Of a DNA stretch of 64,000 nt, positions 1 to 9,343 are shown one piece after another; position 1 is the stretch's first letter, and each line of letters opens with the position of its first letter. The position numbers were made by a program, and so were the translations under genes. The notes under the pieces are model-generated. The model was not told where the DNA came from. It saw nothing but the letters and a program-made list of their open reading frames with translations, and ran no database searches. The stretch lies in contig CACIKF010000004.1 of assembly GCA_902587165.1 (NCBI GenBank), positions 1-64,000 of the forward strand, read 5' to 3'. The stretch comes from Puniceicoccaceae bacterium (GTDB lineage: Bacteria > Verrucomicrobiota > Verrucomicrobiia > Opitutales > Coraliomargaritaceae).

Positions 1-774
1 TGCGAACTGACCTGCGATAAATCTATCGGAAATGGAGTGACCTGCCAATGTTGCTACCGTGCGAACTTCTTCCATCAGAGTTTGAGCACGAGTTACTAGT
101 TCGGACTGAGCAACAATTTTGTCTGTCGCGATACCACCAGCCACGATTGACAAACCATTAAATGGAATGTTCCAACAGAGCTTTCTCCACAGGGCTGAAT
201 CGAGTTTATCCGCGTGCGAAGTCACCACGCCCGACTCTTTAAATACTTCGACTGCGGCTTTGGACGCTCCTGGCCAGCGGTCGCCAAGCGACCCGATTTC
301 CACACGTCCTGCATGATAGTTCTCGACTACCCCAGGTTTTGTGCGGTTGACGCAAACAAAACATAAGCCTGCTAAAATCGGATTTTCTGGAAAATGTTGA
401 GCGAAAAATTCTGCGTTACCCAATCCATTTTGTAGGGAAAGGAGGGCGGTATGTCCTGGTTCAACGATTGATTTAAGCGACTCGATTAATTCATGATTAA
501 CGGTTGATTTCGCAGCGATGACGACACAGTCAGTCGCCGCTATTTCATCTGCTTTACGCCTCACGCATTCAATCGGTGCGGTAAACCTCTCTTTCAACTG
601 ACTGGTTTCGGGATTGATCATCTCGACGCAAATACCATTCGCCTGAAGTTCCGTCGCGTCGCTACGGGCAAGCACACATAGATACCGCCCAGAATACGCG
701 ATACGACCACAATAATAGAGGCCGACTGCTCCGGGCCCAACTAATGTCCACTTAGCGAGATCTGATGTTTTCAT
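1..774 (-). CDS. panE: 2-dehydropantoate 2-reductase, 3' end cut by window edge
   Basis: Reduces ketopantoate to pantoate with NADPH, in the pantothenate/CoA pathway (cytoplasm). I translated it by hand from the ATG at 774; the frame is open to base 1, so the C-terminus is missing. The N-terminus reads MKTSDLAKWTLVGPGAVG, a Rossmann dinucleotide-binding start with GPGAVG. A central NGLGN motif and the later WRKLCWN motif with its helical Lys/Asn residues match the ApbA/PanE family. It lies 79 bases downstream of nadB on the same strand, and panC begins the group, so co-transcription is likely. ApbA/PanE homologues sometimes act on other 2-keto acids, but the panC neighbour supports pantothenate synthesis. 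Confidence 0.88.
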   Translation of the reverse strand, partial: MKTSDLAKWTLVGPGAVGLYYCGRIAYSGRYLCVLARSDATELQANGICVEMINPETSQLKERFTAPIECVRRKADEIAATDCVVIAAKSTVNHELIESLKSIVEPGHTALLSLQNGLGNAEFFAQHFPENPILAGLCFVCVNRTKPGVVENYHAGRVEIGSLGDRWPGASKAAVEVFKESGVVTSHADKLDSALWRKLCWNIPFNGLSIVAGGIATDKIVAQSELVTRAQTLMEEVRTVATLAGHSISDRFIAGQFA

Positions 775-853
775 CTTATTAGATATTTAAAAAAAGCATC
801 CTAGGCATATTCTTAGATGGGCAAATACTAGAAGTATACTCGAGCTACACAGA

Positions 854-2458
854 CTATAATCTACGAGCCATTGTATTGATCGCTTCGTCAAGTTTGTCTA
901 CGTGATCGAGCACATAATGCAGGCCTCGGCTTTCTTTACGTTGTAGAGCGCAGTCGATGACAAGTCCCGCCACTGAGATCATGTTTCGTAATTCGAGTAG
1001 GCTTTCATCTACCTTAAAATTCCAGTAATACTCATTAATTTCTCGGTCCAATGTTTGGATGCGATTACGGGCACGCTCCAAGCGCTTCGTTGTCCGGACG
1101 ATGCCGACATAGTCCCACATTGTGCGTTTCACCTCGTCCCAATTATGTAGTAGGACGACTCTTTCGTCAGAGTCGCGGACGTCTCCATCTTGCCACGCAG
1201 GTAACTCGCCTAGGTCGCTTGTATTCTCCTCAAGATATTTGCTTACCGCGCCCGCTCCACGGTTTGCCATGACCACGGCTTCTAATAGTGAATTACTTGC
1301 CAGGCGGTTGGCTCCATGTAAGCCAGTGCAAGCGACCTCACCGCAAGCATAGAGGCCAGACAGTGAAGTCTCACTGTTCAGATTTGTTTTAACGCCCCCA
1401 CACAAATAGTGCGCTGCTGGCACTACAGGGATCATATCTTTTTCCAGGTCAATACCATGTGACCCGCAGTAAGCGTAGATATTAGGAAAGCGGCTGAAGA
1501 GTTCTTTGCGGCCAATCTCTCGAGTATCAAGCCATACGTGCCGCGCACCTGTTTGCTTCATCTCGTAGTCGATAGCACGGGCAACTATGTCACGTGGAGC
1601 GAGGTCTTTACGCTCGTCGTATTTAAACATGAATGCCTCACCATTAAGATTGCGCAAGATAGCACCCTCCCCTCGAACTGCTTCAGATATGAGAAATCGA
1701 TCCGAGGAGTTTTTTGAATAAAAGGCAGTCGGATGGAATTGAATAAATTCCATGTTCTGCACTTCGACCCCCGCACGATAGGCCATTGCGATTCCGTCAC
1801 CAGTCGCGATGAAAGGATTAGTGGTGTATTGGTAAATTTGACCAATTCCGCCTGTAGCCATCAGCACTGCACCCGCTCGAAATGTTTCCACCATACCGCG
1901 CTGAGTGTCGAGCGCATAAAGTCCTAAGACACGGTTCGTTTGGGGTAAGGATAGTCCTTTTCCTCCTATTTTCTGCGAGGTGATTAACTCGACTGCAAAA
2001 TAATGTTCCAGTGTGTCAATTTTCTCTGAGATTTCGATAGAGTTCACAAGCGCCTGTTCTATGGCTTTACCGGTGATATCTCTTACATGTAAAATGCGGC
2101 GCTTTGAATGTCCGCCCTCTTTGCCCAGAGATACACGCCCATCGCCGAGTTGTGAAAAGTCGACGCCCCGTTTAATCAACTCATCAATGCTGGAGGAGCC
2201 GTCTTTAAGAATTTCGCGCACTGCTTGTTCATCACAGAGACCATCTCCAGCATCTAAAGTATCGGCTACGTGCATCTCGACATCGTCGGTCTGTGAGGTG
2301 ACGGCCGCGATGCCACCTTGTGCATAATTTGTATTCGATTCAGCTGAGTTTTTCTTTGTGATGATCGCCACGCGATAACCTGCTTCAGATACTTTTAGTG
2401 CGAAGCTGAGTCCAGCAATTCCGCTGCCGACAACGATAACATCGTAAAATTTCGACAT
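854..2458 (-). CDS. nadB: L-aspartate oxidase
   Basis: FAD enzyme that oxidises L-aspartate to iminoaspartate, the first step of de novo NAD synthesis. The 534-residue length fits the family. The N-terminus holds the dinucleotide-binding motif VVGSGIAGLSFALKVSEAG (about residues 9-27). The NTNYAQGGIAAV motif, the FHPTAF motif, the SEAVRGEGAILRN segment, and the GLYACGEVACTGLHGANRLASNSLLE block typical of NadB and succinate dehydrogenase flavoproteins follow in order; the GLHGANRLASNSL form points to NadB. The C-terminal helical domain is present. Its start lies 4 bases after the panC stop, so the two are probably translated from one message. nadA and nadC are not in the window. Confidence 0.95.
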   Translation of the reverse strand: MSKFYDVIVVGSGIAGLSFALKVSEAGYRVAIITKKNSAESNTNYAQGGIAAVTSQTDDVEMHVADTLDAGDGLCDEQAVREILKDGSSSIDELIKRGVDFSQLGDGRVSLGKEGGHSKRRILHVRDITGKAIEQALVNSIEISEKIDTLEHYFAVELITSQKIGGKGLSLPQTNRVLGLYALDTQRGMVETFRAGAVLMATGGIGQIYQYTTNPFIATGDGIAMAYRAGVEVQNMEFIQFHPTAFYSKNSSDRFLISEAVRGEGAILRNLNGEAFMFKYDERKDLAPRDIVARAIDYEMKQTGARHVWLDTREIGRKELFSRFPNIYAYCGSHGIDLEKDMIPVVPAAHYLCGGVKTNLNSETSLSGLYACGEVACTGLHGANRLASNSLLEAVVMANRGAGAVSKYLEENTSDLGELPAWQDGDVRDSDERVVLLHNWDEVKRTMWDYVGIVRTTKRLERARNRIQTLDREINEYYWNFKVDESLLELRNMISVAGLVIDCALQRKESRGLHYVLDHVDKLDEAINTMARRL

Positions 2459-2462
2459 ACGT

Positions 2463-3305
2463 TTAGAGTTCGATGTTGTCGATCAAGCGGGTTTGGTCTA
2501 CCCATGCAGCAACGCACAGTCGCTGAGTACCTAGCGAAATTTCGCGAGCAGGTTCCATCGTGTTGCGATCCACAACTTGCACGTAAATCACACGGATACG
2601 GCGGGAGAGCGATAGATGGTGAATGACTTCCGCTACTATACGGTCCACGCTTTTGGTACCTGAATTGACCATATCTTTCGCGATTTGAAGCGACATGGAA
2701 ATATTGAGTGCTTCTTTTCTCTGCTTATCAGACAGGTATACATTACGCGAACTTGTGGCCATGCCGTCATCGTCCCGTTGGGTTGGTCCGACTACGATCT
2801 CAGTGGATATGTTCAGGTCGACTACCATTTTGCGGATGACCGCGCATTGCTGTGCATCCTTCTGACCAAAAACTGCAATGTCAGGTCGAGTGATATTAAA
2901 AAGTTTCAGACACACTGTGGTCACTCCGCGTAAATGGTGCGGACGAGATACTCCGCAAAGACCGGAGCTAATTTGCTCCTCCGCAACGTAGGTTGAGTAG
3001 CCATTTGGATACATTTCCTTTATTGTGGGATTGAAGACAATGTCGGCCCCTCGTTCACGGCATTTCTCGACATCCTCCTCTAGCATACGTGGGTATTTAT
3101 CAAAATCTTCGTTGGGACCGAACTGGGTGGGGTTGACAAAGATCGAAACGATGACCTTATCAGTCTTTTCTTTAGCAATATCAATTAATGACAGATGCCC
3201 TTCGTGCAGAGAGCCCATTGTAGGCACAAGTCCAATCAAGTGACCACTCGAGCGTAAAGCAGTGGCGTGAGATTGCATTTCGTTGATCAATTGGATAGTA
3301 TGCAT
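2463..3305 (-). CDS. panC: Pantothenate synthetase (pantoate-beta-alanine ligase)
   Basis: Joins pantoate and beta-alanine using ATP, the last step of pantothenate synthesis. The 280-residue length is normal. The HIGH-like motif is visible in PTMGSLHEGHLSLI (residues 28-41), followed by SIFVNPTQFGPNEDFDKYPR, the pantoate-binding segment. FGQKDAQQCAVIRKMV and the KMSKS-equivalent loop MATSSRNVYLS are also present. It is the first gene of the minus-strand run panC-nadB-panE and is divergent from dapL, with 88 bases between the two start codons that must hold both promoters. No clear Shine-Dalgarno sequence was seen. Confidence 0.96.
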   Translation of the reverse strand: MHTIQLINEMQSHATALRSSGHLIGLVPTMGSLHEGHLSLIDIAKEKTDKVIVSIFVNPTQFGPNEDFDKYPRMLEEDVEKCRERGADIVFNPTIKEMYPNGYSTYVAEEQISSGLCGVSRPHHLRGVTTVCLKLFNITRPDIAVFGQKDAQQCAVIRKMVVDLNISTEIVVGPTQRDDDGMATSSRNVYLSDKQRKEALNISMSLQIAKDMVNSGTKSVDRIVAEVIHHLSLSRRIRVIYVQVVDRNTMEPAREISLGTQRLCVAAWVDQTRLIDNIEL

Positions 3306-3393
3306 AGTTTTAATTTCGCACAGATTACCTAGCTTATCCAGACATCCACAATAAAAAATAGCAATTTACAAGCATAACGACGACACGACAAAC

Positions 3394-4638
3394 ATGAGCG
3401 ATCCTTACATCCAAGAACTCTTTGCAGAACGCATTGGCGGTAATCAATATGGCAAATCAACTGCCATCTATAAGTTTGAGAAAATTAAGCGCGCGAAAAA
3501 GGCGGCTAAAGAAGCTAAGCCTAATGTTGACTTGATCGACATGGGCGTGGGAGAGCCAGACGAAATGGCTTTCCCAATCGTGATTCAGTCGCTACAAGAA
3601 GAATCAGCCAAACCAGAAAACCGGGGCTACGCAGACAACGGTGGCGAGGAGTTTAAAGAAGCAGCGGCCAAATACATGGGAGAGGTCTTTGGTGTATGCG
3701 ACATTGATCCGCGCACAGAGGTCGTTCATTCCATAGGCTCTAAGACTGCGCTCTCAATGGTGCCCGCATGCTTTATTAACCCCGGTGACTACGTCTTGAT
3801 GACGGTGCCCGGCTATCCTGTGCTTGGCACTCATGCTAAATACCTTGGCGGTCATGTGCACAACATGAAGCTCGAAGAGGATAGTGATTTCCTTCCTGAA
3901 CTTGATGCTGTCCCTGCTGAGATTGTGGCTAAGGCTAAGATCCTAGTGCTTAACTACCCGAATAACCCCACCGGCGCCTCAGCTACACTTGATTTTTTCG
4001 CTAAAGCTGTGGCTTTTGCCAAAGCCAACAGTCTGATCATACTCCAAGATGCAGCTTACGCCTCGCTCATTTTTGAAGGAAAACCTGTCTCCATTTTCCA
4101 AGTGCCTGGCGCGAAGGATGTCGCCGTCGAACTACACTCGTTATCCAAAAGCTACAACATGACAGGCTGGCGCATTGGGTTCGTCGTAGGTAATTCGCTC
4201 ATTGTGCAAGCATACGCCGACATGAAGGATAACTCTGACTCCGGTCAGTTCCTCGCCATTCAAAAAGCGGGTGCAGTCGCACTAGCCAACCCGCAAATCA
4301 CAGATGAGATAGCAGAGAAGTATTCTCGCCGTATGGATCTGCTTATATCTGCGCTAGAGCAAAATGGCTTCAGCGCGAAAAAGCCCAAGGGAAGTTTCTT
4401 TCTCTACGTGACCGCGCCTAAGTCAGCCACCTCTGATGGCTTGAGCACTGAGTTTGATTCAGGCGAAGCATTCAGCCAATGGCTCATCACTAACGAACTG
4501 ATCAGCACCGTTCCTTGGGATGACTGCGGCAACTTTGTCCGATTCTCAGTGACCTTCGATGCCAAGGGCAAAGCAAAGGAAAAAGAGATCGTTGATGAGA
4601 TTGCTCAGCGCTTGGCTAAGTATGAGTTTACATTTTAG
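3394..4638 (+). CDS. dapL: LL-diaminopimelate aminotransferase
   Basis: PLP enzyme converting tetrahydrodipicolinate directly to LL-diaminopimelate, for lysine and peptidoglycan synthesis; it bypasses the DapD/C/E steps. At 414 residues it has the DapL length. The N-terminal segment MGVGEPDEMAFP, the NYPNNPTGA motif (about residues 187-195) and the PLP lysine in SLSKSYNMTGWR (Lys252) mark a fold-type I aminotransferase. The GGNQYGKSTAIYKFEKIKRAK opening is typical of the DapL group rather than general aspartate aminotransferases. DapL is known from Verrucomicrobia, Chlamydiae and plants. It is transcribed divergently from panC and converges on the M24 peptidase. Confidence 0.88.
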   Translation: MSDPYIQELFAERIGGNQYGKSTAIYKFEKIKRAKKAAKEAKPNVDLIDMGVGEPDEMAFPIVIQSLQEESAKPENRGYADNGGEEFKEAAAKYMGEVFGVCDIDPRTEVVHSIGSKTALSMVPACFINPGDYVLMTVPGYPVLGTHAKYLGGHVHNMKLEEDSDFLPELDAVPAEIVAKAKILVLNYPNNPTGASATLDFFAKAVAFAKANSLIILQDAAYASLIFEGKPVSIFQVPGAKDVAVELHSLSKSYNMTGWRIGFVVGNSLIVQAYADMKDNSDSGQFLAIQKAGAVALANPQITDEIAEKYSRRMDLLISALEQNGFSAKKPKGSFFLYVTAPKSATSDGLSTEFDSGEAFSQWLITNELISTVPWDDCGNFVRFSVTFDAKGKAKEKEIVDEIAQRLAKYEFTF

Positions 4639-4676
4639 CAGTCTTCTCAACTAGCTTATCTACTAAGAGAATCATT

Positions 4677-5822
4677 TTAGCGAATCTCCCAGCGATAGTG
4701 CAGGTTCGAAAGCTTTTCATAACCATCTTTTGTCACACGAACAACATCCTCGATACGGCATGCACCGATCTCAGGATAATAGAGACCCGGCTCGATTGTG
4801 ATGACGTGACCTGCTTTTAGCTTGGGCGCACCTTTGGAAACTCTTGGCGCTTCATGCACCTCTAGACCGAGACCATGCCCTGTTGAATGGACGAAGCCAA
4901 CAAAGTCCTTATTGCGACGCTCCGAGACAAAGCCTTGTTTCTCGAAGGCGGACTCAGCGGCCGCATGCACGGCACCGCCTTTGATCCCAGCTCTGACTGT
5001 TTCCATTGCAGCACGCTGTGAAGCTAAAACGGCTTTGACTAGAGCGCGTTGGGCTGGCGTGGCACGACCTTTTAGAAAGGTACGAGTCATGTCCCCATGA
5101 TAGCCCGTCTTTTGAACGCGCGGAAAGACATCGATGATGATCAACTCATTGGCACGAAGTAAGCCTCGTCCAGTTTCGTGTGGGTCGCAAGCTTGCCGGC
5201 CACCAGCAGCGATCGTGTGGCTAGCAATCGCGCCTTTTTTCAGGCATGCTTGATCGATAATGCTTCGTAGTCGTTTGGAAGTGAGCGCGCTACCTTCGTA
5301 GATGATACGATCTCCATCGATTGTTGCTGCACGCAGCACCGCCTCGGCAGCGCGGATACCCGCAGCGGAGGCCGCATTTCCCTGCCTGATCATCCACGCT
5401 TCAGTATCAGTCTTTTTCAAACGTTTTGGAAAAAATGCGCCCTCGACGATGCGTATGCGGTAACCTGCTTTGAAAAGTATTGCGTAATAAACAGCTGGGA
5501 AGTCAGAAGGCACTTCGATTTTTTTCGCTACGAAGCGCTGCGCGAAATAAACCATTAATTCCCCCGCGCCGACCTCACCGATGGAAATCCGGAGGTTCTC
5601 GGCTGCTTTTTCACGAATCGTCTCCAGCAGCATGACCTCGTCGAATTTTGACTGTTTGGCTACGCGATTATACTCTAACTGACTGACGACGGCGTAGCTC
5701 TTTTTATGGGTAATGATCGCCAGAAACGGATCGGGAACAAAAACACCAGATAAATAAAGTGCGTCCGCTGAGGTATCAGATGCAGCATAAAGAAAGCGGA
5801 TTGTGGAGGATTTACTTTTCAT
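4677..5822 (-). CDS. M24 family metallopeptidase (Xaa-Pro aminopeptidase-like)
   Basis: Likely cleaves the N-terminal residue before proline. It has a creatinase-like N-terminal domain (about 1-150) and a C-terminal pita-bread domain. The metal ligands can be followed: Asp in IIIDVFPRVQKTGYHGDMTRTF (two Asp), His in VHSTGHGLGLEVHE, Glu in ITIEPGLYYPEIG and Glu in CRIEDVVRV. I chose the ATG at 5822 (MKSKSSTIRF) over an upstream in-frame ATG at 5885, because the longer form adds 21 residues of no family likeness and would overlap the divergent DUF192 gene. It converges on dapL. The precise substrate is uncertain; M24 contains several specificities. Confidence 0.85.
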   Translation of the reverse strand: MKSKSSTIRFLYAASDTSADALYLSGVFVPDPFLAIITHKKSYAVVSQLEYNRVAKQSKFDEVMLLETIREKAAENLRISIGEVGAGELMVYFAQRFVAKKIEVPSDFPAVYYAILFKAGYRIRIVEGAFFPKRLKKTDTEAWMIRQGNAASAAGIRAAEAVLRAATIDGDRIIYEGSALTSKRLRSIIDQACLKKGAIASHTIAAGGRQACDPHETGRGLLRANELIIIDVFPRVQKTGYHGDMTRTFLKGRATPAQRALVKAVLASQRAAMETVRAGIKGGAVHAAAESAFEKQGFVSERRNKDFVGFVHSTGHGLGLEVHEAPRVSKGAPKLKAGHVITIEPGLYYPEIGACRIEDVVRVTKDGYEKLSNLHYRWEIR

Positions 5823-5872
5823 TAGTATAAAATGTCTTATCAAAATATTAAAAGGATACAAACTGTCACGCC

Positions 5873-6397
5873 TTGAACCTAACAATTACTGCATTGAAGC
5901 TACAATTAAACATATTCATAGCCGTAATGTGGCTTTCTGGTGTCGCTTGCCAGCCCGTAGATGCACCAGTAGAACCGGTAGGTAGTCAGACCTATTTTCC
6001 GATTTCCATTGGTGGGAGCGAACTTCAGCTGCAGCTCGCGCTCAAACCCGCAGAGCAACAAAAAGGGCTTATGTTCCGTGAAAGCTTAGATAATGACCAT
6101 GGCATGTTGTTTATCTTTGATCGTCCCGACAAGCGCGGCTTCTGGATGAGGAATACACGTATACCTCTCGATATTGGCTACTTCGACTCGAGTGGCCAAC
6201 TTCTTGAAATCCATAAGCTCTTTCCCTTTGATGAAACTGTAGTCAATTCCCGCAGCCGCGAGGTATTGATCGCGGTCGAAACAAATCGAGGATGGTATGC
6301 CGCTAATAGTATCCAAGTCGGTGACCGAATCGATATGAGTTCACTCGCCTTTGCGCTCGAAGGTCTCAATTATAACAACACCTCGATCAAACCATAA
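5873..6397 (+). CDS. DUF192 (COG1430) exported protein
   Basis: The mature part, from about residue 45, matches the DUF192 family: QKGLMFRESL, then HGMLFIFDRPDKRGFWMRNT, IPLDIGYFD and GDRIDM near the end. Family members are small beta-rich envelope or periplasmic proteins of unknown function. The start is TTG at 5873, preceded by AAAGGAT at 5851. This start gives a hydrophobic leader ending near SGVAC, which could be a non-canonical lipobox; an alternative is the ATG at 5927. Its TAA overlaps the ATG of the next gene by one base, so it opens a likely operon that reaches to 14775. The start codon is the least certain point. Confidence 0.8.
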   Translation: MNLTITALKLQLNIFIAVMWLSGVACQPVDAPVEPVGSQTYFPISIGGSELQLQLALKPAEQQKGLMFRESLDNDHGMLFIFDRPDKRGFWMRNTRIPLDIGYFDSSGQLLEIHKLFPFDETVVNSRSREVLIAVETNRGWYAANSIQVGDRIDMSSLAFALEGLNYNNTSIKP

Positions 6398-8010
6398 TGG
6401 CTGAAGCTGAAGCTACACCTCAGGACCTGCTCCGCCAGCGCAACCTAATCATACCGCCTGCGGATGCGAGTGATGCTGAACTTGTTCGCCGCAGGCGATT
6501 CAAAGTCCCTCCGTTTAAACCCGTAGGATGGCTCGCTTATATTGTCTTGGTCTTACTAACGGTTATCAGCTACTCACCCATTTTTCTATCAAGTCTCGCA
6601 TGGTCAGAATACGACCAAGTCGAGCGAAGTCCCTATCAGTCAATGGACGCATGGACAGAAGCCTGGACCCTAGAGATGATTCGCGCAGAAGACCCCATCA
6701 CACTAAGTTCTTATTTTATAGAGCAGAAAATTCCGTTTGAGCCATCTGACGTTCATCACGCAATCAATCTTTTGCTTCATATCACAGCTGCAATACTTTT
6801 ACTAAAAAATTTAGAAGCACTTAAACTGTCCGCAGCCTTTCCAGTCGCACTTATCTTCGCGCTTCATCCGACTGCATTGCAAACGATTTTTTGGTCAGGC
6901 TACCGTGAAGAAATAATCGGTCTCATATTGATTCTCGCTGCTTTGTATTTTGGTATTCAGAACCGAAATATGAGGGACTTCTTTATGCATACAATGATTT
7001 GTGTCATTGCTTATATCTCACATCCTGCCACACTAGTTATCCCTCTGCTGCTTGGTCTTTGTATTTTTTATAAAAATGGATCATCCAGCTTCAAAGACTA
7101 CAATCGCTTGCTTCCTTTACTTTGCCTCGCATTGTTTATTGGTGTGTGGACTCAGGGCGGTAGCACAATTGTTGAGCTTGAATTTGGCGAACGTCTTGGG
7201 ATCAGCGCACAAAACTTTTTCTTTTATCTAAAGCAAGCGCTATTTCCATTCGAGAAGGCTCTCTTTTATCCTTTCTATCAGTCTAAGGGATTTAGCTTGG
7301 GTGTGCAAAATAGCTTTCTTCCAATCCTACTCTTAATTCCGTTCTACATATTGATTGCGATGAATCTACGCAAGACATGGGCAAGGGGCCTCCTGCTAGG
7401 CCTCACTGCCTATTTACTGCTCATATTTTACGGAATTAGTCAGGTGGGTATCTTTATTGACGGTAGTCTCGCTCTAGAGGATCATTTACAATATGTCGCG
7501 TTGCCTATCATTATCGCTATGTTCATATGCTCACTAGATGGCATCACACGCATCATGGGATTAAGAGGTATAGTACTTTCGCGCCTAGTTTTTAGCATAT
7601 TTACTGCTATTCAAATATTCTTAACCGCATCTTACGCTTACAGTCTAAGTGACCGCACCCAGATGTGGTATCATCTATCCGAGCAATGGCCAAACGCTTG
7701 GCTACCCAAATACGCCCTTATTGAAATCATTGAAAAAAGTGGTAAGGAGAGTGATCTTTTGACAAATAATGAAATGATCAATATGCTTAATAATATTTTA
7801 GATCAACAACCTGAACGCATAGAATTACGCGAGAAGTTAATCGACATCTACCGCAAGGAGGGACAAAATTCAAACGCACTACGTCAATACAAACGCATCC
7901 TACGCAGCTCAGAACCCAATGATGAATTTCTTCTTGAGGCTGCTGAATTTTACGATCGACAAGGCCTTTCTTGGGACGCCAAAAACGCACGAGATCGCAT
8001 TATACAATAA
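6397..8010 (+). CDS. Multi-pass membrane protein with C-terminal TPR region
   Basis: A 537-residue protein with a cytoplasmic-looking basic N-terminus, then about nine to ten hydrophobic segments between residues 45 and 415 and a soluble C-terminal part (about 445-537). The latter has tetratricopeptide-like pairs, including the stretch [19 protein letters not shown] and [16 protein letters not shown]. The early loop with SYFIEQ...[11 protein letters not shown] and the [19 protein letters not shown] segment resemble the TMTC-type or GT-C-like TPR membrane proteins common in Verrucomicrobia and Planctomycetes. I cannot identify catalytic residues. It is translationally coupled to the DUF192 gene upstream and lies 20 bases before metY. 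Function is unknown; a role in protein or polysaccharide glycosylation is a guess. Confidence 0.75.
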   Translation: MAEAEATPQDLLRQRNLIIPPADASDAELVRRRRFKVPPFKPVGWLAYIVLVLLTVISYSPIFLSSLAWSEYDQVERSPYQSMDAWTEAWTLEMIRAEDPITLSSYFIEQKIPFEPSDVHHAINLLLHITAAILLLKNLEALKLSAAFPVALIFALHPTALQTIFWSGYREEIIGLILILAALYFGIQNRNMRDFFMHTMICVIAYISHPATLVIPLLLGLCIFYKNGSSSFKDYNRLLPLLCLALFIGVWTQGGSTIVELEFGERLGISAQNFFFYLKQALFPFEKALFYPFYQSKGFSLGVQNSFLPILLLIPFYILIAMNLRKTWARGLLLGLTAYLLLIFYGISQVGIFIDGSLALEDHLQYVALPIIIAMFICSLDGITRIMGLRGIVLSRLVFSIFTAIQIFLTASYAYSLSDRTQMWYHLSEQWPNAWLPKYALIEIIEKSGKESDLLTNNEMINMLNNILDQQPERIELREKLIDIYRKEGQNSNALRQYKRILRSSEPNDEFLLEAAEFYDRQGLSWDAKNARDRIIQ

Positions 8011-8030
8011 ACTCACCCAACTATAATATT

Positions 8031-9338
8031 ATGACTACACCCAAAAATCCCGGCATAGGCACACTCTCACTTCACGCAGGACATACGCCTGATAAAGAAA
8101 CTGGCTCGCGTGCTGTGCCTATCTATCAGACCACTAGTTTCATATTCAACGATACAGCGCACGCCGCACGCCTCTTTGGCCTTGAAGAGTTGGGTAATAT
8201 ATACACGCGCATCATGAATCCCACTACCGATGTGCTAGAAAAACGCGTCGCTGCACTCGAAGGCGGTGTTGGTGCACTCGCTCATTCCAGTGGCCAAGCG
8301 GCAATCACTAGCGCTATCCTCAACCTTGCATCAGCTGGTGATAATATTGTCTCTGCTTCACAACTCTATGGCGGCACGTATACTCTCTTTAAATACACTC
8401 TGCCCAAGCTTGGTATCGAGGTGCGCTTTGCTGACGCGGAGGATCCTGCAAGCTTCGAGCCTCTAATTGACGATAAGACTAAAGCCATCTACGGCGATAC
8501 GGTCGGTAATCCTAAGCTCAATGTTTTTCCCTTTGTCGAAGTCTCCAAGGTCGCCAAAGAAGCCAAGCTACCGCTTGTCATCGATAGTACTGTAGCCTCG
8601 CCCGCAGTCTGCCGCCCAATCGAACACGGTGCCAACGTAGTCATACATAGCTTGACCAAATTTATTGGCGGGCATGGCACTAGTATCGGCGGCATCGTCG
8701 TCGACGCGGGCAACTTTGATTGGGGCAGCGGACGCTTCAACGAGTTCACCCAGCCTGACCACAGTTATCATGGCCTCGTCCATTGGGATGCCTTCAAAGC
8801 CTTCGAGCCTGCAGGTGGCGCCAACATCGCCTATATCATGAAAATGCGCCTACAATGGCTACGAGATATAGGTAATTGCGCAGCACCCTTCAATTCATTC
8901 CAGCAGCTGCAAGGCCTCGAAACACTACACCTACGAATGGAGCGTCATTGTGAAAACGCACACAAGGTCGCCGATTTTCTTGAAGCGCACGACTCAGTGA
9001 CTTGGGTCAACTACCCTGGCCTAAAAAGCAACATACACCACGCATCTGCAAAGCAATACTTTGACACGGATAAATACGGCGCACTGGTAGGTTTTGGAGT
9101 CAAGGGCGGTCTCGCGGGAGGCAGTAAGTTTATCGACAAGCTCCAGCTCTTCAGTCACCTAGCCAATATCGGTGATGCCAAATCGTTAGCGATTCATCCA
9201 GCCACGACTACACACTCCCAGCTGGATGAAGCCGATCAGTTAGCCGCTGGTGTCACGCCTGACTTTGTTCGACTCTCCGTTGGCATTGAAGATATCGAAG
9301 ACCTCCTGGCCGACCTCGATCAAGCGCTGAAAGCATAG
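8031..9338 (+). CDS. metY: O-acetylhomoserine aminocarboxypropyltransferase (sulfhydrylase)
   Basis: PLP enzyme that makes homocysteine (or cysteine) from O-acetylhomoserine and sulfide, feeding methionine synthesis. The ATG at 8031 gives [21 protein letters not shown] and a 435-residue product of family length. An upstream in-frame start at 7971 would overlap the previous gene. The Cys/Met-metabolism PLP fold shows in [28 protein letters not shown], and the Schiff-base lysine in [13 protein letters not shown] (Lys210). The C-terminal block [19 protein letters not shown] is diagnostic of the MetY subgroup rather than cystathionine synthases. No SAM riboswitch is possible in the 20-base gap upstream, so control must come from the operon promoter. 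Confidence 0.93.
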   Translation: MTTPKNPGIGTLSLHAGHTPDKETGSRAVPIYQTTSFIFNDTAHAARLFGLEELGNIYTRIMNPTTDVLEKRVAALEGGVGALAHSSGQAAITSAILNLASAGDNIVSASQLYGGTYTLFKYTLPKLGIEVRFADAEDPASFEPLIDDKTKAIYGDTVGNPKLNVFPFVEVSKVAKEAKLPLVIDSTVASPAVCRPIEHGANVVIHSLTKFIGGHGTSIGGIVVDAGNFDWGSGRFNEFTQPDHSYHGLVHWDAFKAFEPAGGANIAYIMKMRLQWLRDIGNCAAPFNSFQQLQGLETLHLRMERHCENAHKVADFLEAHDSVTWVNYPGLKSNIHHASAKQYFDTDKYGALVGFGVKGGLAGGSKFIDKLQLFSHLANIGDAKSLAIHPATTTHSQLDEADQLAAGVTPDFVRLSVGIEDIEDLLADLDQALKA

Positions 9339-9343
9339 TCGTA

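Noticed and set aside
8011-8030. A possible SAM riboswitch before metY
   Set aside because: The gap is only 20 bases, far too short.
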